NCBI GenBank assembly: GCA_038525605.1
Contig: JBCBHL010000001.1
Coordinates: 1 to 64,000 of the forward strand
Direction of reading: 5' to 3'
Source: JANSWY01 sp038525605
Lineage (GTDB): Bacteria; Bacteroidota; Bacteroidia; Cytophagales; Cyclobacteriaceae
DNA: 64,000 nucleotides
Below, one piece after another: positions 7,845 through 17,210 of the stretch; within the stretch, counting starts at the first letter, position 1; the number at the start of each line of letters is the position of its first letter. Both the position numbers and the translations under genes were made by a program. Below the pieces are notes generated by a model that made no database searches, was not told the origin of the DNA, and saw only the letters and a program-made list of their open reading frames with translations.

Positions 7845-10800
7845 CTACTGTTTACTGAGCGGCCATTCAATATAGAAAGTAGTCCCCTCTTCTGAGGAAT
7901 CGAACCAGATAGATCCTCCGGCGTGCTCAATTCCTCTTTTGGCTATTGCCAGACCGATCCCACTGCCCTTAATCTTCGTCGTAAAATTGGGAATAAAAAT
8001 CTTGTTATGAAACTCCTCAGGAATACCAGCTCCATTATCAGAAATCGATAATTTCACCTTTTTATCACTGTGCTTTAACTCTACAGAAACCTCTGGTTCC
8101 CTTTCCTCAGGAACAGACTGCAAAGCATTGATCAGCAAGTTATTAAAAATCCTACCGGTCAGCTTACTGTCTCCAACCACCACGAGTTCATCTGCACTAA
8201 AATTATCAGTAATATTTCCATGTTCATTTTCAAACAGGCGTACTGATTCCTTCAGCACCCCTACGATGTTAAAAGGCTGACTCTCCGGAATGGGCATTTT
8301 GGCAAATGTAGAAAACGACGTAGCAATATCGCTCAAGGTATCCACCTGTAACAACAGGTTATTGATAGACCGATGTAGGCGATCATCGGAATCGATCACT
8401 CTTTGCATTTGTTGCAAAGTCAGCTTCATGGGTGTCAGTGGATTTTTAATCTCATGGGCAACCTGTTGTGCTATTGTTTTCCATGCGGCCTCCTTCTCAC
8501 TCCTGGCCAGTGCTTTCTTGCTCTCCTCAAACTTTCTGAGCATCTGATTATATTCATCAACCAGAATCCCTATCTCATCCTTAGATTCGTACTCAAGTGG
8601 CTGATTGAGGTCGGAAAAGCTCGTTTTCTTGATCTTCTGTGTCAACAGCTTCAATGGATCGGTAAGAATTTTTACAGCGAAATAGGCAACAACGAGCGAG
8701 ACAATAAATATGAGAATGAAAATATTAATCAAACTTGTAAAAACCTCAATCTGCTGTCTTTTGAGATGATTTTTAGACTCAAAAAACGGCATTCCCATCA
8801 AACCAATCAATTCATTCGTTTTAGTATCTTTGATAGACAAATAAGAAGTTTTATACTCTAAATTCCCGATGGATTCATTCAATACTACTCGCTCTTTATT
8901 GTTGTAGATGATTTCCATCAAAGCTATTGGATTAATCTGATGCGACAGAATCTCCAAATCATAAATGTGAGGCTGACTGAAAACCACCAAATTCCCCTTC
9001 ATGTCGTAGATATATACTTCATTTTGGACAATTTCCGAGATGTTGGAAAGCCTTAAACTAACGGCATTTTCATTCATTCGGCCATCGAAAAACTGCTCCA
9101 ATAAATCGTTAATATTTTCCTCAATTCTACTGGCTCTTTTCTGGTAGCTTTTGTTGATTTCAGCTTTGTAAGAGCTATTGAGAGAATTGAGAATTGCAAC
9201 ACTTACGATGAAGAGCGGAATAAAAAATGAAGCTCCCAGATATAGCTGAATCTTGGTGGAGAAATAAAACTGTCCCCTGCCTGATGAGAAAAAATATCGA
9301 TAGACAAATATAATCAGCGTAATTCCCATTATATGCATTAAAAACAGGAATGAGAAATTTGATAATATATTCGTGAATTTATAATTAGGAGAGGTAATAA
9401 CTATCTTCTTACCCGACTTAGTATCCACACCAAAGTGATGATAATCTCCAACTTCTATGCCTGAGCCAAATATTTTTCGGTCGTCAAAATACTTGGTATC
9501 AAAATTTCTCTCAAAATTGAAATTTCCTACTTTCATGAGTACCTTGTCATTTTCATAGTAGGCATAATCAAATTTAGTAGAACTCGCTCCTGAGTATTTA
9601 TTTTCAACAAGTAATTCAGAATATACGGACCTGGAAACATACCGTTTCAGCGTCAGTTCTATCACAATAGTACCCAAAAGTCTGCTAAATCTATTGATCG
9701 GAATCGCCACAAAATAGCGGTCCTGTACTCCTGTCTTCTTTACATAGTAAATATTGGGATAATCAGTTTTACCACTGTCACCAATCTTAGCTTCGAGAAA
9801 GTCCTCAAAATTCATTTCAAACTCATTTTGTGAGAAGGGTTCTCCGAGCGCATTAAACAAGTGCACTTTGCCGTGATACCTGTCAAAATAATCCACCAGG
9901 TAATGCTTATTGATCGTTTCGGCGATTTTTCCTTTTGCCAGCTGATCGCTGTACATTCTGGTTGCTAAGAAATCATTTTTCTTTATTCTTTCTATGGTTT
10001 GAGAAAGCAGGTATTCTCCCATGATATCCCTTTCAATCAACAGGTTATTAGCAAACTTCCTTTTTTCTGTTTCTTCGTCAAACTCAAACTGTTTGTAGAT
10101 GGCGAAGCTGCCCAATACTGAAGTGATTATTGCCGCTAGGAAGAAATACAAGAACGTCAGATATCGTACCTTACCCAAATAGCGAATGGCTTTGAAATTG
10201 GCTGAAAACAACCAAAATCCTCCTAACAACAACACAAAAACCCAAAAGTGTTTTGTATTATAATAGTTGTAAGCTGTCAGTGAGATACCCACTGAAACTA
10301 CCAAAGCCCACCCTGAGAGTTGATATAGCCTTTTGAGTAACTTCAGGCTGAAGTACTGAATGAAGAAAAAAATCAACCCTGCAATGATGAATACAATGAG
10401 CGCTGTAATTCTTAGTTCATCAAAAGAGATACTGGATACGATATCCAGCTCTATTTGAGAGTTACTTAAAATGTTTCTGGTAATGTAATAGATATACCTA
10501 AAGGAAATCAATGACAAAAAAGTCATAATTGAGCATACTGCCACCCATAAAATCACAGATTTACTGATGAGAAACTTTTTCAGTAATAGCGAAAACCTTA
10601 GGCCGTACTGCACATACAAAATAATAATAAGACCAGTCAACAAGTTGAGAAACAAATCGCCCATTGAAGGGTTGAGAAATCCGTCTGTGAAATTAACCGG
10701 GTTAAAAATACCAATATTGAGAACTTTGAATGGAAATTCTCGGGCAATCATGACATATCTCATCCCTCCCAATCCGAAGACCAGCAGAAGTAAACCAAGG

Positions 10801-11546
10801 AAAAAATAGCCATTTCCGGCCATTCTTACAGCGTAAAGTATGATCAGTAAGGCTATGATAGAAATTCCAACGCTGTACAATAAAACGGTTATCCAATTAA
10901 TATAGGCAGGCACCCATTCTTTGGATTCAGTACCAATAATTGAAAACAGATACGCACCCTTATAGTTTACCTGATTTTCCTTTTTAGAATGGTAAAGTTC
11001 AAAATTTTGTCCTGGGAAAACATCTTCATTGAAGCCAGAATTGAGGTATTGATTTTCAAAAGGAAACTGTTGATACAACTGTAGAACTGCGAAGACTTCT
11101 CTGTTCTCAGCAATTTCTCTTCTCTTAATGATATATTTATTGCCGTTGTAAGTAAAATAATTAAACTGATCGCTTTTCGGTAGTTTGTGATAAGGGACAA
11201 TCGTTTTAAAATCTGTCCAATACTTCAGTTCCTGCTTTTCATAGTAAAACAAGTTAAACCGTTCGTTGAATCTGGAATCCTGACCTATCGTCCTGAAATC
11301 GTAAGATTCAGCACCATATTCTTCAATTCTTTTTTCCATCGACTGAAGAATAGGATTTATCTGATCTTCCACTACCTGAGCTACAAAACAAGGGTTATTT
11401 TTAATGCTCAATCCATAGCGATTGACAACAAAGGCCAGGATCAGAAAGGCAATTAATGAAATCCACAAATAACCGAATGGCTTTCTGAAAATTTCATCTT
11501 TAACTACTACAATCGATCTTGAAAATAGGCTTTTTTTACCCTGCAT
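7845..11546 (-). CDS. Large membrane sensor histidine kinase, NtrY-like
   Basis: A 1233-residue sensor kinase. The N-terminal two thirds contain a first membrane segment (residues about 24-42), an extracytoplasmic stretch, a cluster of some eight membrane helices (about 215-500), a second long extracytoplasmic region and a further pair of membrane segments. A HAMP-like linker (ILTDPLKLLTQKI) precedes the kinase core. The phospho-accepting His is H1031 in HEIKNPLTPMKLTL, with the N-box NNLLINALQ near 1135, DNGAGIP near 1170 and GSGIGLAI after it. The HEIKNPLTP form of the H-box is typical of NtrY-type kinases. No response regulator is adjacent, so its partner is unknown. Confidence 0.85.
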   Translation of the reverse strand: MQGKKSLFSRSIVVVKDEIFRKPFGYLWISLIAFLILAFVVNRYGLSIKNNPCFVAQVVEDQINPILQSMEKRIEEYGAESYDFRTIGQDSRFNERFNLFYYEKQELKYWTDFKTIVPYHKLPKSDQFNYFTYNGNKYIIKRREIAENREVFAVLQLYQQFPFENQYLNSGFNEDVFPGQNFELYHSKKENQVNYKGAYLFSIIGTESKEWVPAYINWITVLLYSVGISIIALLIILYAVRMAGNGYFFLGLLLLVFGLGGMRYVMIAREFPFKVLNIGIFNPVNFTDGFLNPSMGDLFLNLLTGLIIILYVQYGLRFSLLLKKFLISKSVILWVAVCSIMTFLSLISFRYIYYITRNILSNSQIELDIVSSISFDELRITALIVFIIAGLIFFFIQYFSLKLLKRLYQLSGWALVVSVGISLTAYNYYNTKHFWVFVLLLGGFWLFSANFKAIRYLGKVRYLTFLYFFLAAIITSVLGSFAIYKQFEFDEETEKRKFANNLLIERDIMGEYLLSQTIERIKKNDFLATRMYSDQLAKGKIAETINKHYLVDYFDRYHGKVHLFNALGEPFSQNEFEMNFEDFLEAKIGDSGKTDYPNIYYVKKTGVQDRYFVAIPINRFSRLLGTIVIELTLKRYVSRSVYSELLVENKYSGASSTKFDYAYYENDKVLMKVGNFNFERNFDTKYFDDRKIFGSGIEVGDYHHFGVDTKSGKKIVITSPNYKFTNILSNFSFLFLMHIMGITLIIFVYRYFFSSGRGQFYFSTKIQLYLGASFFIPLFIVSVAILNSLNSSYKAEINKSYQKRASRIEENINDLLEQFFDGRMNENAVSLRLSNISEIVQNEVYIYDMKGNLVVFSQPHIYDLEILSHQINPIALMEIIYNNKERVVLNESIGNLEYKTSYLSIKDTKTNELIGLMGMPFFESKNHLKRQQIEVFTSLINIFILIFIVSLVVAYFAVKILTDPLKLLTQKIKKTSFSDLNQPLEYESKDEIGILVDEYNQMLRKFEESKKALARSEKEAAWKTIAQQVAHEIKNPLTPMKLTLQQMQRVIDSDDRLHRSINNLLLQVDTLSDIATSFSTFAKMPIPESQPFNIVGVLKESVRLFENEHGNITDNFSADELVVVGDSKLTGRIFNNLLINALQSVPEEREPEVSVELKHSDKKVKLSISDNGAGIPEEFHNKIFIPNFTTKIKGSGIGLAIAKRGIEHAGGSIWFDSSEEGTTFYIEWPLSKQ

Positions 11547-11659
11547 TATTCATTTTTCTAAGTGCCTTGACAGCATCAGTACCATAGAATAAATAAAGAT
11601 AGGTGAATATCAGAAAAGATTCAGCGATAACCTAAATTCAATACACTTATAGTTGCTGT

Positions 11660-11667
11660 CAAATTTA
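11660..11667 (-). promoter_or_regulatory. Candidate -7 element upstream of sensor kinase gene
   Basis: On the minus strand this reads TAAATTTG, fitting the TAnnTTTG -7 box of Bacteroidetes promoters, about 114 nt upstream of the kinase start and just after the DUF983 stop. No clear -33 TTTG lies at the right distance, so this is weak. Confidence 0.25.
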
Positions 11668-11688
11668 TACAGCAAGTATCGAACCAGT

Positions 11689-12084
11689 TTATCTGGATTG
11701 CGGGACACTATATCGCGAATCGTATTTTATACCACCAAATACATGTAAAAATATGATTCTTGAGTATCGGAATACGATAGGGTATAAAAGAATAGAGGTA
11801 ATTGCTACACTGGTGATATACACCCAAATATCCGGATCCGAGAATAGAAAATATAAAACGAAGGTGTTGACCAACAAAATGGCAACTGAAAATGCATAGC
11901 TGACAAACATAGCGCCAAAATAAAATCCCGGTTCTATTTCAAACTGTAGTCCACAGGATTCGCACTGTCTTGGCATGCTGGAAATCTTATTAATCACAAA
12001 GGTACCGTGAGTAAACATATCTCCCTGTCTGCAACGGGGACACTTACCTTTTAAGCCTGCTGATAATGCTGAAATCTTTGTCAT
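11689..12084 (-). CDS. DUF983 family membrane protein
   Basis: A 131-residue DUF983 protein. The family-defining CPRCRQGDMF at residues 15-24 and a second pair CESCG form a zinc-ribbon-like head, followed by the EPGFYFGAMFVSYA motif and two membrane segments. DUF983 proteins often sit beside cytochrome oxidase genes, as here, but have no proven role. The start overlaps the preceding gene's end by 41 bp; no later Met precedes the CPRC motif, so this start is required. Confidence 0.85.
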   Translation of the reverse strand: MTKISALSAGLKGKCPRCRQGDMFTHGTFVINKISSMPRQCESCGLQFEIEPGFYFGAMFVSYAFSVAILLVNTFVLYFLFSDPDIWVYITSVAITSILLYPIVFRYSRIIFLHVFGGIKYDSRYSVPQSR

Positions 12085-12304
12085 TCAATTTGCTGTTCTT
12101 ATACCAAAAATAGCCAATAATAGCCACCAATATATAAGGTGTGAAAAATAGATATAATATTCCTGTGTTCAAATATGCAGCCACTGTTGTTTCACCATGA
12201 CTTACATTGTTAACAATTGTTGTTCTACACATAGCACATTGACCGTAACTGACTACTGTCGCGGCAATGAGCATTAGCATGGTCATCAAAATCTTTTTGA
12301 ACAT
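12044..12304 (-). CDS. Small exported membrane protein with CAMC motif, oxidase-operon associated
   Basis: I place the start at the internal Met at 12304 (MFKKILMTML...), because what follows is a signal peptide ending near SYGQ; a longer reading from 12349 adds 15 residues that are not signal-like. The 86-residue product has CAMCR right after the predicted cleavage site, then a second membrane segment (about 55-75). The two cysteines facing the periplasm could bind copper or heme, but this is a guess from location among oxidase assembly-type genes. Proteins of this shape recur next to DUF420 and DUF983 in Bacteroidetes oxidase operons. Confidence 0.65.
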   Translation of the reverse strand: MFKKILMTMLMLIAATVVSYGQCAMCRTTIVNNVSHGETTVAAYLNTGILYLFFTPYILVAIIGYFWYKNSKLNDKDFSIISRLKR

Positions 12305-12345
12305 ATTACTGTAACGTTTAAGACACTTATAAAATTCAATTTTTA

Positions 12346-12921
12346 TCAATAATACGGACTAATTAATACGTATGTCAAAACACCAGTCACTGAAACGTAA
12401 AGCCATATCGGAAATGTAAATTTCACCAGTTTCTTGTGTTTCTCGATTTTATCAGTCAATGCAAAGTAAAATGCCATCAGTACGAAAGGCACTACAATAA
12501 TTGATAATAATATATGGGATAATAAAATGAAATAGTAAAAATACCTGATTCCACCTGCAGCCAAACTTTCCGCATCACTCAGAACTCCGTCACCATTTAA
12601 ATCTCCAAATTTTGTACTTGGCACGGTTAGATGATAAAGAATATAGGATACCAGGAACACTGCACCAAGAAAAAAGGCTGACATCATTAGTTTCTTGTGC
12701 AATTCTATGTTTCCTTTTTTCACTGCAACCAAAGCAGATATCAGCAAAAGCGATGTTGCAGAATTAATCAAAGCGTTAAAAGCAGGAAGATTTTTCACCC
12801 AATCTCCAAGGAAATTCTCCTTCTGTGGAAGGAATATCAATACAGCTACCGCCAACGGAATGACAACCGATACGATTGCAATTATTCTTACCGAACTTTT
12901 ATGATTAGTAGCAAGATTCAT
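12346..12921 (-). CDS. DUF420 membrane protein (cytochrome oxidase assembly type)
   Basis: A 191-residue DUF420 protein with five predicted membrane helices, including the conserved helix KLMMSAFFLGAVFLVSYILY and YYFILLSHILLSIIVVP. DUF420/CtaM relatives are required for heme-copper oxidase maturation in some bacteria. Between helices two and three is a loop DLNGDGVLSDAE (about residues 108-119), which fits an EF-hand or dockerin calcium-binding loop; I cannot tell whether it binds Ca. It is the second gene after the internal terminator and overlaps the upstream gene by 1 bp. Confidence 0.85.
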   Translation of the reverse strand: MNLATNHKSSVRIIAIVSVVIPLAVAVLIFLPQKENFLGDWVKNLPAFNALINSATSLLLISALVAVKKGNIELHKKLMMSAFFLGAVFLVSYILYHLTVPSTKFGDLNGDGVLSDAESLAAGGIRYFYYFILLSHILLSIIVVPFVLMAFYFALTDKIEKHKKLVKFTFPIWLYVSVTGVLTYVLISPYY

Positions 12922-13433
12922 TATTCGTATTTATTTAATATATCCAGTTCAATTATTAATCGGTCTACTTCACCTCTGTCGATTTCATAGCTTCCCCTGA
13001 GTTGCTTGTTTTTATCAAACAACAGGAAATAATTCACATTGTCATTCAATTCAAGGCAACTTAAAGACATTGTATTTTCATAGTTGAAGGCACTGATATT
13101 TTTAAATTTCCAATCAACGGTTACTTTTTCATCACTGAGGATCGAATACCTAAAACCGTTTACATCTTTATACCGTTGTGCCACACGCTTTAATTGATCT
13201 ATTTCAATACTGCAGCCTACTTTTTCGCAGGTTGTATTCTTCAGGAACAACAAATTGATATCATCAGTCAGTACATTGACCAATGTCGAGTCGCACAGTG
13301 CAACTGCTTCGGTATTTTTCAGCAAAGGAATTTCAAACTTATTCTCTCCGAAAAATTTCAAAAAGAGAAAAGTCGCTACCGGAAGCAAAAACAACAAAGA
13401 CAATGTGGCTACTTTATACTTACTATTCATCAC
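12921..13433 (-). CDS. SCO1/SenC-like membrane-anchored protein lacking the CxxxC motif
   Basis: A 170-residue protein with one N-terminal membrane anchor (residues 8-28) and a periplasmic thioredoxin-like body. Its position before DUF420 in the oxidase cluster is where Bacteroidetes carry a SCO protein, which loads copper onto subunit II. The copper-binding CxxxC expected near the start of the fold is absent; only CEKVGC (C-x4-C) follows the LLFLKNTT strand, and the usual downstream His is not evident. It may be a degenerate SCO relative that no longer binds copper in the same way. Family assignment rests partly on context. Confidence 0.5.
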   Translation of the reverse strand: MMNSKYKVATLSLLFLLPVATFLFLKFFGENKFEIPLLKNTEAVALCDSTLVNVLTDDINLLFLKNTTCEKVGCSIEIDQLKRVAQRYKDVNGFRYSILSDEKVTVDWKFKNISAFNYENTMSLSCLELNDNVNYFLLFDKNKQLRGSYEIDRGEVDRLIIELDILNKYE

Positions 13434-13440
13434 AGTTCAT

Positions 13441-13474
13441 AAAAAAAATCATGCCCGTTAATCAGACATGATTT
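13441..13474 (-). terminator. Intrinsic terminator inside the oxidase gene block
   Basis: On the minus strand a 10-bp stem (13465-13474 with 13446-13455, one G-T pair) is followed by eight T residues. It lies after subunit IV and before the SCO-like gene, so the four assembly-type genes may be expressed at a lower level than the structural genes. Confidence 0.75.
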
Positions 13475-13502
13475 ATTAATATTTTGTTCTATCCAAATGT
13501 TT

Positions 13503-13838
13503 TTAAAACAATTGATCATATATCGCTGAACCCTGGTATAGGAAAATAAACAACATAAAGACAATGAATATAACCGGTAAAAGTATTGACCAGATCAAAG
13601 ACTTTCTTTCATGACTTAGGTGCATAAATTCACCTACAATGTAGAAAGCTTTTACAATTGTCAACGCAATGTAAATATATACTTTCACTGGTTGAGCCAG
13701 GATAGAAGTAGGAATTGCCAGTGCAATTATAAACTCTACAGCTGTTACTGCTGCTAATATCAGCATCACCTTCCAGATTTTCCAGATTTTTGCCTTATCA
13801 GCTGGAATTGGGGTTACTTGTGAAGTTTCTTGTTCCAT
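13503..13838 (-). CDS. Cytochrome c oxidase subunit IV
   Basis: A 111-residue small membrane protein of the bacterial oxidase subunit IV family, with three predicted helices. The segment TIVKAFYIVGEFMHLSHERKS is the conserved core, with the histidines facing subunit III. It directly follows subunit III in transcription order with 21 bp between, and is the last gene before the internal terminator. The N-terminus carries a charged cytosolic tail. Its role is structural or in assembly. Confidence 0.85.
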   Translation of the reverse strand: MEQETSQVTPIPADKAKIWKIWKVMLILAAVTAVEFIIALAIPTSILAQPVKVYIYIALTIVKAFYIVGEFMHLSHERKSLIWSILLPVIFIVFMLFIFLYQGSAIYDQLF

Positions 13839-13859
13839 AATTAAAAATGCTTTTATTAA

Positions 13860-14645
13860 TTAAACCAAATAAAAGAAGGTAAAAACAAATACCCAAACAA
13901 GGTCGACAAAGTGCCAGTAGAGACCAACTTTCTCAACCATTTCATAATGTCCTCTTCTTTCCAGAATTCCGACGGTCGTTTGATAGAATATAATAAAGTT
14001 CAGTACAACACCACTAAATACGTGGAATCCGTGAAAACCAGTTATAAAGAAGAATAATGCCGCGAAATTCGGAGGCCCGTATTGATTCATTGAAAGATTT
14101 GCACCAAAAAATACTGATCCATCAAAAAGCTTAACACCAGTATATTGGAAACCATTAGGGTTAACACCTTGTACACCCTCTATAAAGTGTGACCACTCCC
14201 ATGCCTGACAGCTTAGGAAAGTGATACCACCTAATAAGGTCCAAAGCATCCATTTTTCTACAGCTTTTCGGTCCATTCTATGACCCGCTTCCACTGCCAG
14301 TACCATTGTTACACTACTGAAAATCAGAATAAAAGTCATGATCCCCACAAACACCAGTGGTGCATGGTCTACGCCAATTGCGTGACTGCCAGGAAATGCA
14401 TTGAAAACAAAATCTGGTAAAGGCCAGTAATCCTGTGAATATACAAAATCACCTATGTCTCCATCAAATGCAGGAAATTTAAATCTGATTAAACCATACG
14501 TTATCAATAGTGCAGAAAACGTAAAAGCATCTGACAACAAGAAAAACCACATCATCAGCTTACCGTAGCTAGCCTTCATAGGTTCGGCTCCACCGCCCCA
14601 TGTATTGGTATTTTTGTCATCAACAACTACTGCAGTACTTGCCAT
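13860..14645 (-). CDS. Cytochrome c oxidase subunit III
   Basis: A 261-residue subunit III of a heme-copper oxidase. The conserved WEWSHFIEG motif and the terminal helix GLYWHFVDLVWVFVFTFFYL identify it. About seven helices are seen. It is the second of two adjacent subunit III-type genes, the longer and more canonical one, and lies 21 bp after the shorter. Confidence 0.9.
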   Translation of the reverse strand: MASTAVVVDDKNTNTWGGGAEPMKASYGKLMMWFFLLSDAFTFSALLITYGLIRFKFPAFDGDIGDFVYSQDYWPLPDFVFNAFPGSHAIGVDHAPLVFVGIMTFILIFSSVTMVLAVEAGHRMDRKAVEKWMLWTLLGGITFLSCQAWEWSHFIEGVQGVNPNGFQYTGVKLFDGSVFFGANLSMNQYGPPNFAALFFFITGFHGFHVFSGVVLNFIIFYQTTVGILERRGHYEMVEKVGLYWHFVDLVWVFVFTFFYLV

Positions 14646-14666
14646 AGAAATTAAAAGGTTAAAATT

Positions 14667-15257
14667 CTAATTATTAAGTTCCAAAAATAAGTATAAATAC
14701 AACCAAAGTCCACCCAAAAAATGCCAATAAGTTGTCAGCATCTCCATTTTTGTCATACTTTTTGAATGTACTTTGTATCTAAATGAAGCTATCAGCATGA
14801 CAATCAGGAAGATAACTCCGGTTAATAAATGAAAAATATGTAGTCCTGCGAATACATAAATAAATGAAGAAGCTGCATGACTGCCTGTAAAGTACATATT
14901 TTGATTTACCTGCAAATCAACAGCTGCCAGGTATTGCGCATATATAAATGCAGCAGACAACATTGATGTAACCACCAATGCCAACCTATTTTGTAACAGA
15001 TTATTCCACTTTGCAGCCAAATATGCCCAATGCATGCTTACACTACTCACCAGAATAATTACTGATGAATAGATGAACATATCAGGAAACATGATGATGG
15101 GCCAGTTACCATCAGATTGTTTTACAATATAGGCACTTGAAAGTGCTATAAAAATCATCACAACAGACACTATGATTAACCACATCATAAATTTGCGAGG
15201 ATCCATTGCCCTCACATTTCTTGCTATCGGTTCGTTGATTGACATGTCTTTTATCAT
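14667..15257 (-). CDS. Second, shorter cytochrome c oxidase subunit III-like protein
   Basis: A 196-residue protein with five helices and the subunit III signature TYWHFLGGLWLYLYLFLEL at the C-terminus. Paired short and long subunit III genes are usual in Bacteroidetes caa3-type clusters. The start is either at 15257 or four codons later at MSINEP; only the second is preceded by a plausible signal, so the first residues are uncertain. It directly follows ctaB. Confidence 0.87.
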   Translation of the reverse strand: MIKDMSINEPIARNVRAMDPRKFMMWLIIVSVVMIFIALSSAYIVKQSDGNWPIIMFPDMFIYSSVIILVSSVSMHWAYLAAKWNNLLQNRLALVVTSMLSAAFIYAQYLAAVDLQVNQNMYFTGSHAASSFIYVFAGLHIFHLLTGVIFLIVMLIASFRYKVHSKSMTKMEMLTTYWHFLGGLWLYLYLFLELNN

Positions 15258-15261
15258 CTTC

Positions 15262-16149
15262 TTATAATTTATCTAATAAAAAGGCTATCTGAACGATCGG
15301 TAAGTACAGAAAAGAACCAAACATGATTCTCAATGCTGATTTTCTTGAGTTATCTTTCATCAACATAAATGTTTGTGAAAGGAACAAGACGCCGCAAATC
15401 GTAACCACCACTGCACTATTGATTCCTGTAATGCCCAGATAGGCAGGGAACAACCCTAACGGTAAGAGAAACAAAGTGTACGTCATAATGTTAATAGCAG
15501 TATTCAAATCTTTTTTACCACCTCCTGGCAACAATTTAAATCCTGCTTTCTTATAATCTTCATCGGAAACCCAGGCGATTGCCCAAAAGTGTGGAAACTG
15601 CCAAACAAACTGTATTCCGAATATGATAAAGGCTTCCAATGAAAAACCACCGGAAACTGCAACCCATCCAATCAAAGGTGGTAAAGCACCCGGAATTGCA
15701 CCAACAAATACCGCAATTGGCCCAACCCTTTTTAACGGTGTATAAACGTAGCTATATAAAATTGTAGAAATCAACGTTAAAAGGACCGTCAATGGATTAG
15801 TAAAGATGTACAGTAACGCCACCCCTACAATTAAACAAGCTAAAGTAAAGATGTTCGCTTCAGCTGCGTTGATTCTATTGGTAGGCATGGGTCTGCCTGC
15901 CGTTCTCTTCATAACCTTATCAAACTCTACTTCTTTTATCTGATTGATGGTCACTGATGCTCCTGAAATCAGAAACCCTCCAATACAAAATACTATAAAT
16001 GACAACCAGTCAATTGACCCGGTTGCACCAAGCATGTAACCAAAACCTGAGGAAAATGTAACCAAAAAAGACAAACGAGGTTTCATTAACTCGTAATAAG
16101 CCTTCAGTTTTTCAACTACAGAAATGTTTACAACAGAACTATTATTCAT
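15262..16149 (-). CDS. ctaB: Protoheme IX farnesyltransferase (heme o synthase)
   Basis: A 295-residue UbiA-superfamily prenyltransferase that adds a farnesyl group to protoheme to give heme O, the first step to heme A for the oxidase. The first Asp-rich-type motif appears as NQIKEVEFDKVMKRTAGRP, and the second is near SDEDYKKAGFKLLP. Nine helices are predicted. It overlaps ctaA by 4 bp and the pair sits between subunit I and the subunit III genes, so heme supply is co-expressed with the oxidase. Confidence 0.93.
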   Translation of the reverse strand: MNNSSVVNISVVEKLKAYYELMKPRLSFLVTFSSGFGYMLGATGSIDWLSFIVFCIGGFLISGASVTINQIKEVEFDKVMKRTAGRPMPTNRINAAEANIFTLACLIVGVALLYIFTNPLTVLLTLISTILYSYVYTPLKRVGPIAVFVGAIPGALPPLIGWVAVSGGFSLEAFIIFGIQFVWQFPHFWAIAWVSDEDYKKAGFKLLPGGGKKDLNTAINIMTYTLFLLPLGLFPAYLGITGINSAVVVTICGVLFLSQTFMLMKDNSRKSALRIMFGSFLYLPIVQIAFLLDKL

Positions 16150-17210
16150 GATGTTAAAATCCGTTTAGACGAACTCAATAATTTTAAATTCAAATACGCA
16201 TAAAACTGCACCCCAAAAATAAGGGTAGCAACCAGTAAATGCAAAGGTTGGAGAAATCCGGGGATAGCAAAATAAGCCATCAACGCACCAGACAATACCT
16301 CCAAAATGATCAATACAACTAATGTTTTAAACATTAGGTTTAAACTGTTGTCAAAGTCTTTATACTTCTTCAACAGATACACCATCCAGATGTGCAGACC
16401 TAATATCAGTAAAGAGTAAGTCCTGTGAATGTAGAAAGACAATCCCAGTTCATCAACCCACAAGGATCTGTCGGCAATTTCTTTAGCAATCAAATCAATT
16501 GACTCCCTTACCTGAGTTCCAAGAAATATCTGTACTACAAACAAGAGCATTCCTGTTAACATTAGGTTTGATAGTAACAGACTTCCATTGCCAGATGAGT
16601 TTGTTGAATTTCCAGCCTGATCTCTGTTAATGTAAACCATGTAGATAAGCACGCAAACCAACAGCAACGCCAATCCCATGTGTACGCTGATTGTTCCTGG
16701 TAAAAGGTTAGTCGAAACTACAATAGAACCGAACCATCCCTGAAAAGCTACTAATATGAAAGCAAATAGCGACCAGTAAAACATTTTTCTATCACTGTTC
16801 CATAAGAACAGCGAAGCGACCAACACAGCGAAAATCAACAGGCCTATCACAACACCTATCAACCTATTGACATATTCAATCCATGTTTTGGTAGCATTGA
16901 AAGGTTCTTCTTCGAAAATAGAAGGATCGTTAGAAATCTCATTTGCCAGAGAAGTAAACCCAAAGCCATTTATCATCTTCGCGATTTTGCCGTTCTTCTC
17001 AATTCTCTTCTGCAGGTAATAAGCCTGATAGTCATCCGGTAGCTGATCTTCTGATGTAGGCGGTACTATAGAACCAAAACATTTTGGCCAGTCCGGGCAA
17101 CCCATACCAGAACCCGTACTACGAACAATGCCGCCTACCAGTATTAAAAAGTAGACGGCAATGATCGTATATATATTTAGTTTTCTAAAAGCTCTTTTAG
17201 TGACTTTCAT
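16146..17210 (-). CDS. ctaA: Heme A synthase (COX15/CtaA)
   Basis: A 354-residue, eight-helix membrane enzyme that oxidises heme O to heme A. Recognisable features are GGIVRSTGSGMGCPDWPKCFG near the start (with the conserved Cys pair), the heme-ligand histidine in ISVHMGLALLL, and HRTYSLLILGLH and LQPLHLLVATLIFG in the second half. The long loop after the first helix is typical of the Bacteroidetes/proteobacterial type. Its start overlaps the end of ctaD by 14 bp. Confidence 0.93.
   Translation of the reverse strand: MKVTKRAFRKLNIYTIIAVYFLILVGGIVRSTGSGMGCPDWPKCFGSIVPPTSEDQLPDDYQAYYLQKRIEKNGKIAKMINGFGFTSLANEISNDPSIFEEEPFNATKTWIEYVNRLIGVVIGLLIFAVLVASLFLWNSDRKMFYWSLFAFILVAFQGWFGSIVVSTNLLPGTISVHMGLALLLVCVLIYMVYINRDQAGNSTNSSGNGSLLLSNLMLTGMLLFVVQIFLGTQVRESIDLIAKEIADRSLWVDELGLSFYIHRTYSLLILGLHIWMVYLLKKYKDFDNSLNLMFKTLVVLIILEVLSGALMAYFAIPGFLQPLHLLVATLIFGVQFYAYLNLKLLSSSKRILTS

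Noticed and set aside
10567..10809. Antisense ORFs inside the sensor kinase gene
   Set aside because: Composition follows the complementary strand of a well-supported coding region.
12305..12349. Longer start of the CAMC protein at 12349
   Set aside because: The added 15 residues are charged and not part of a signal peptide; the Met at 12304 gives a normal signal.
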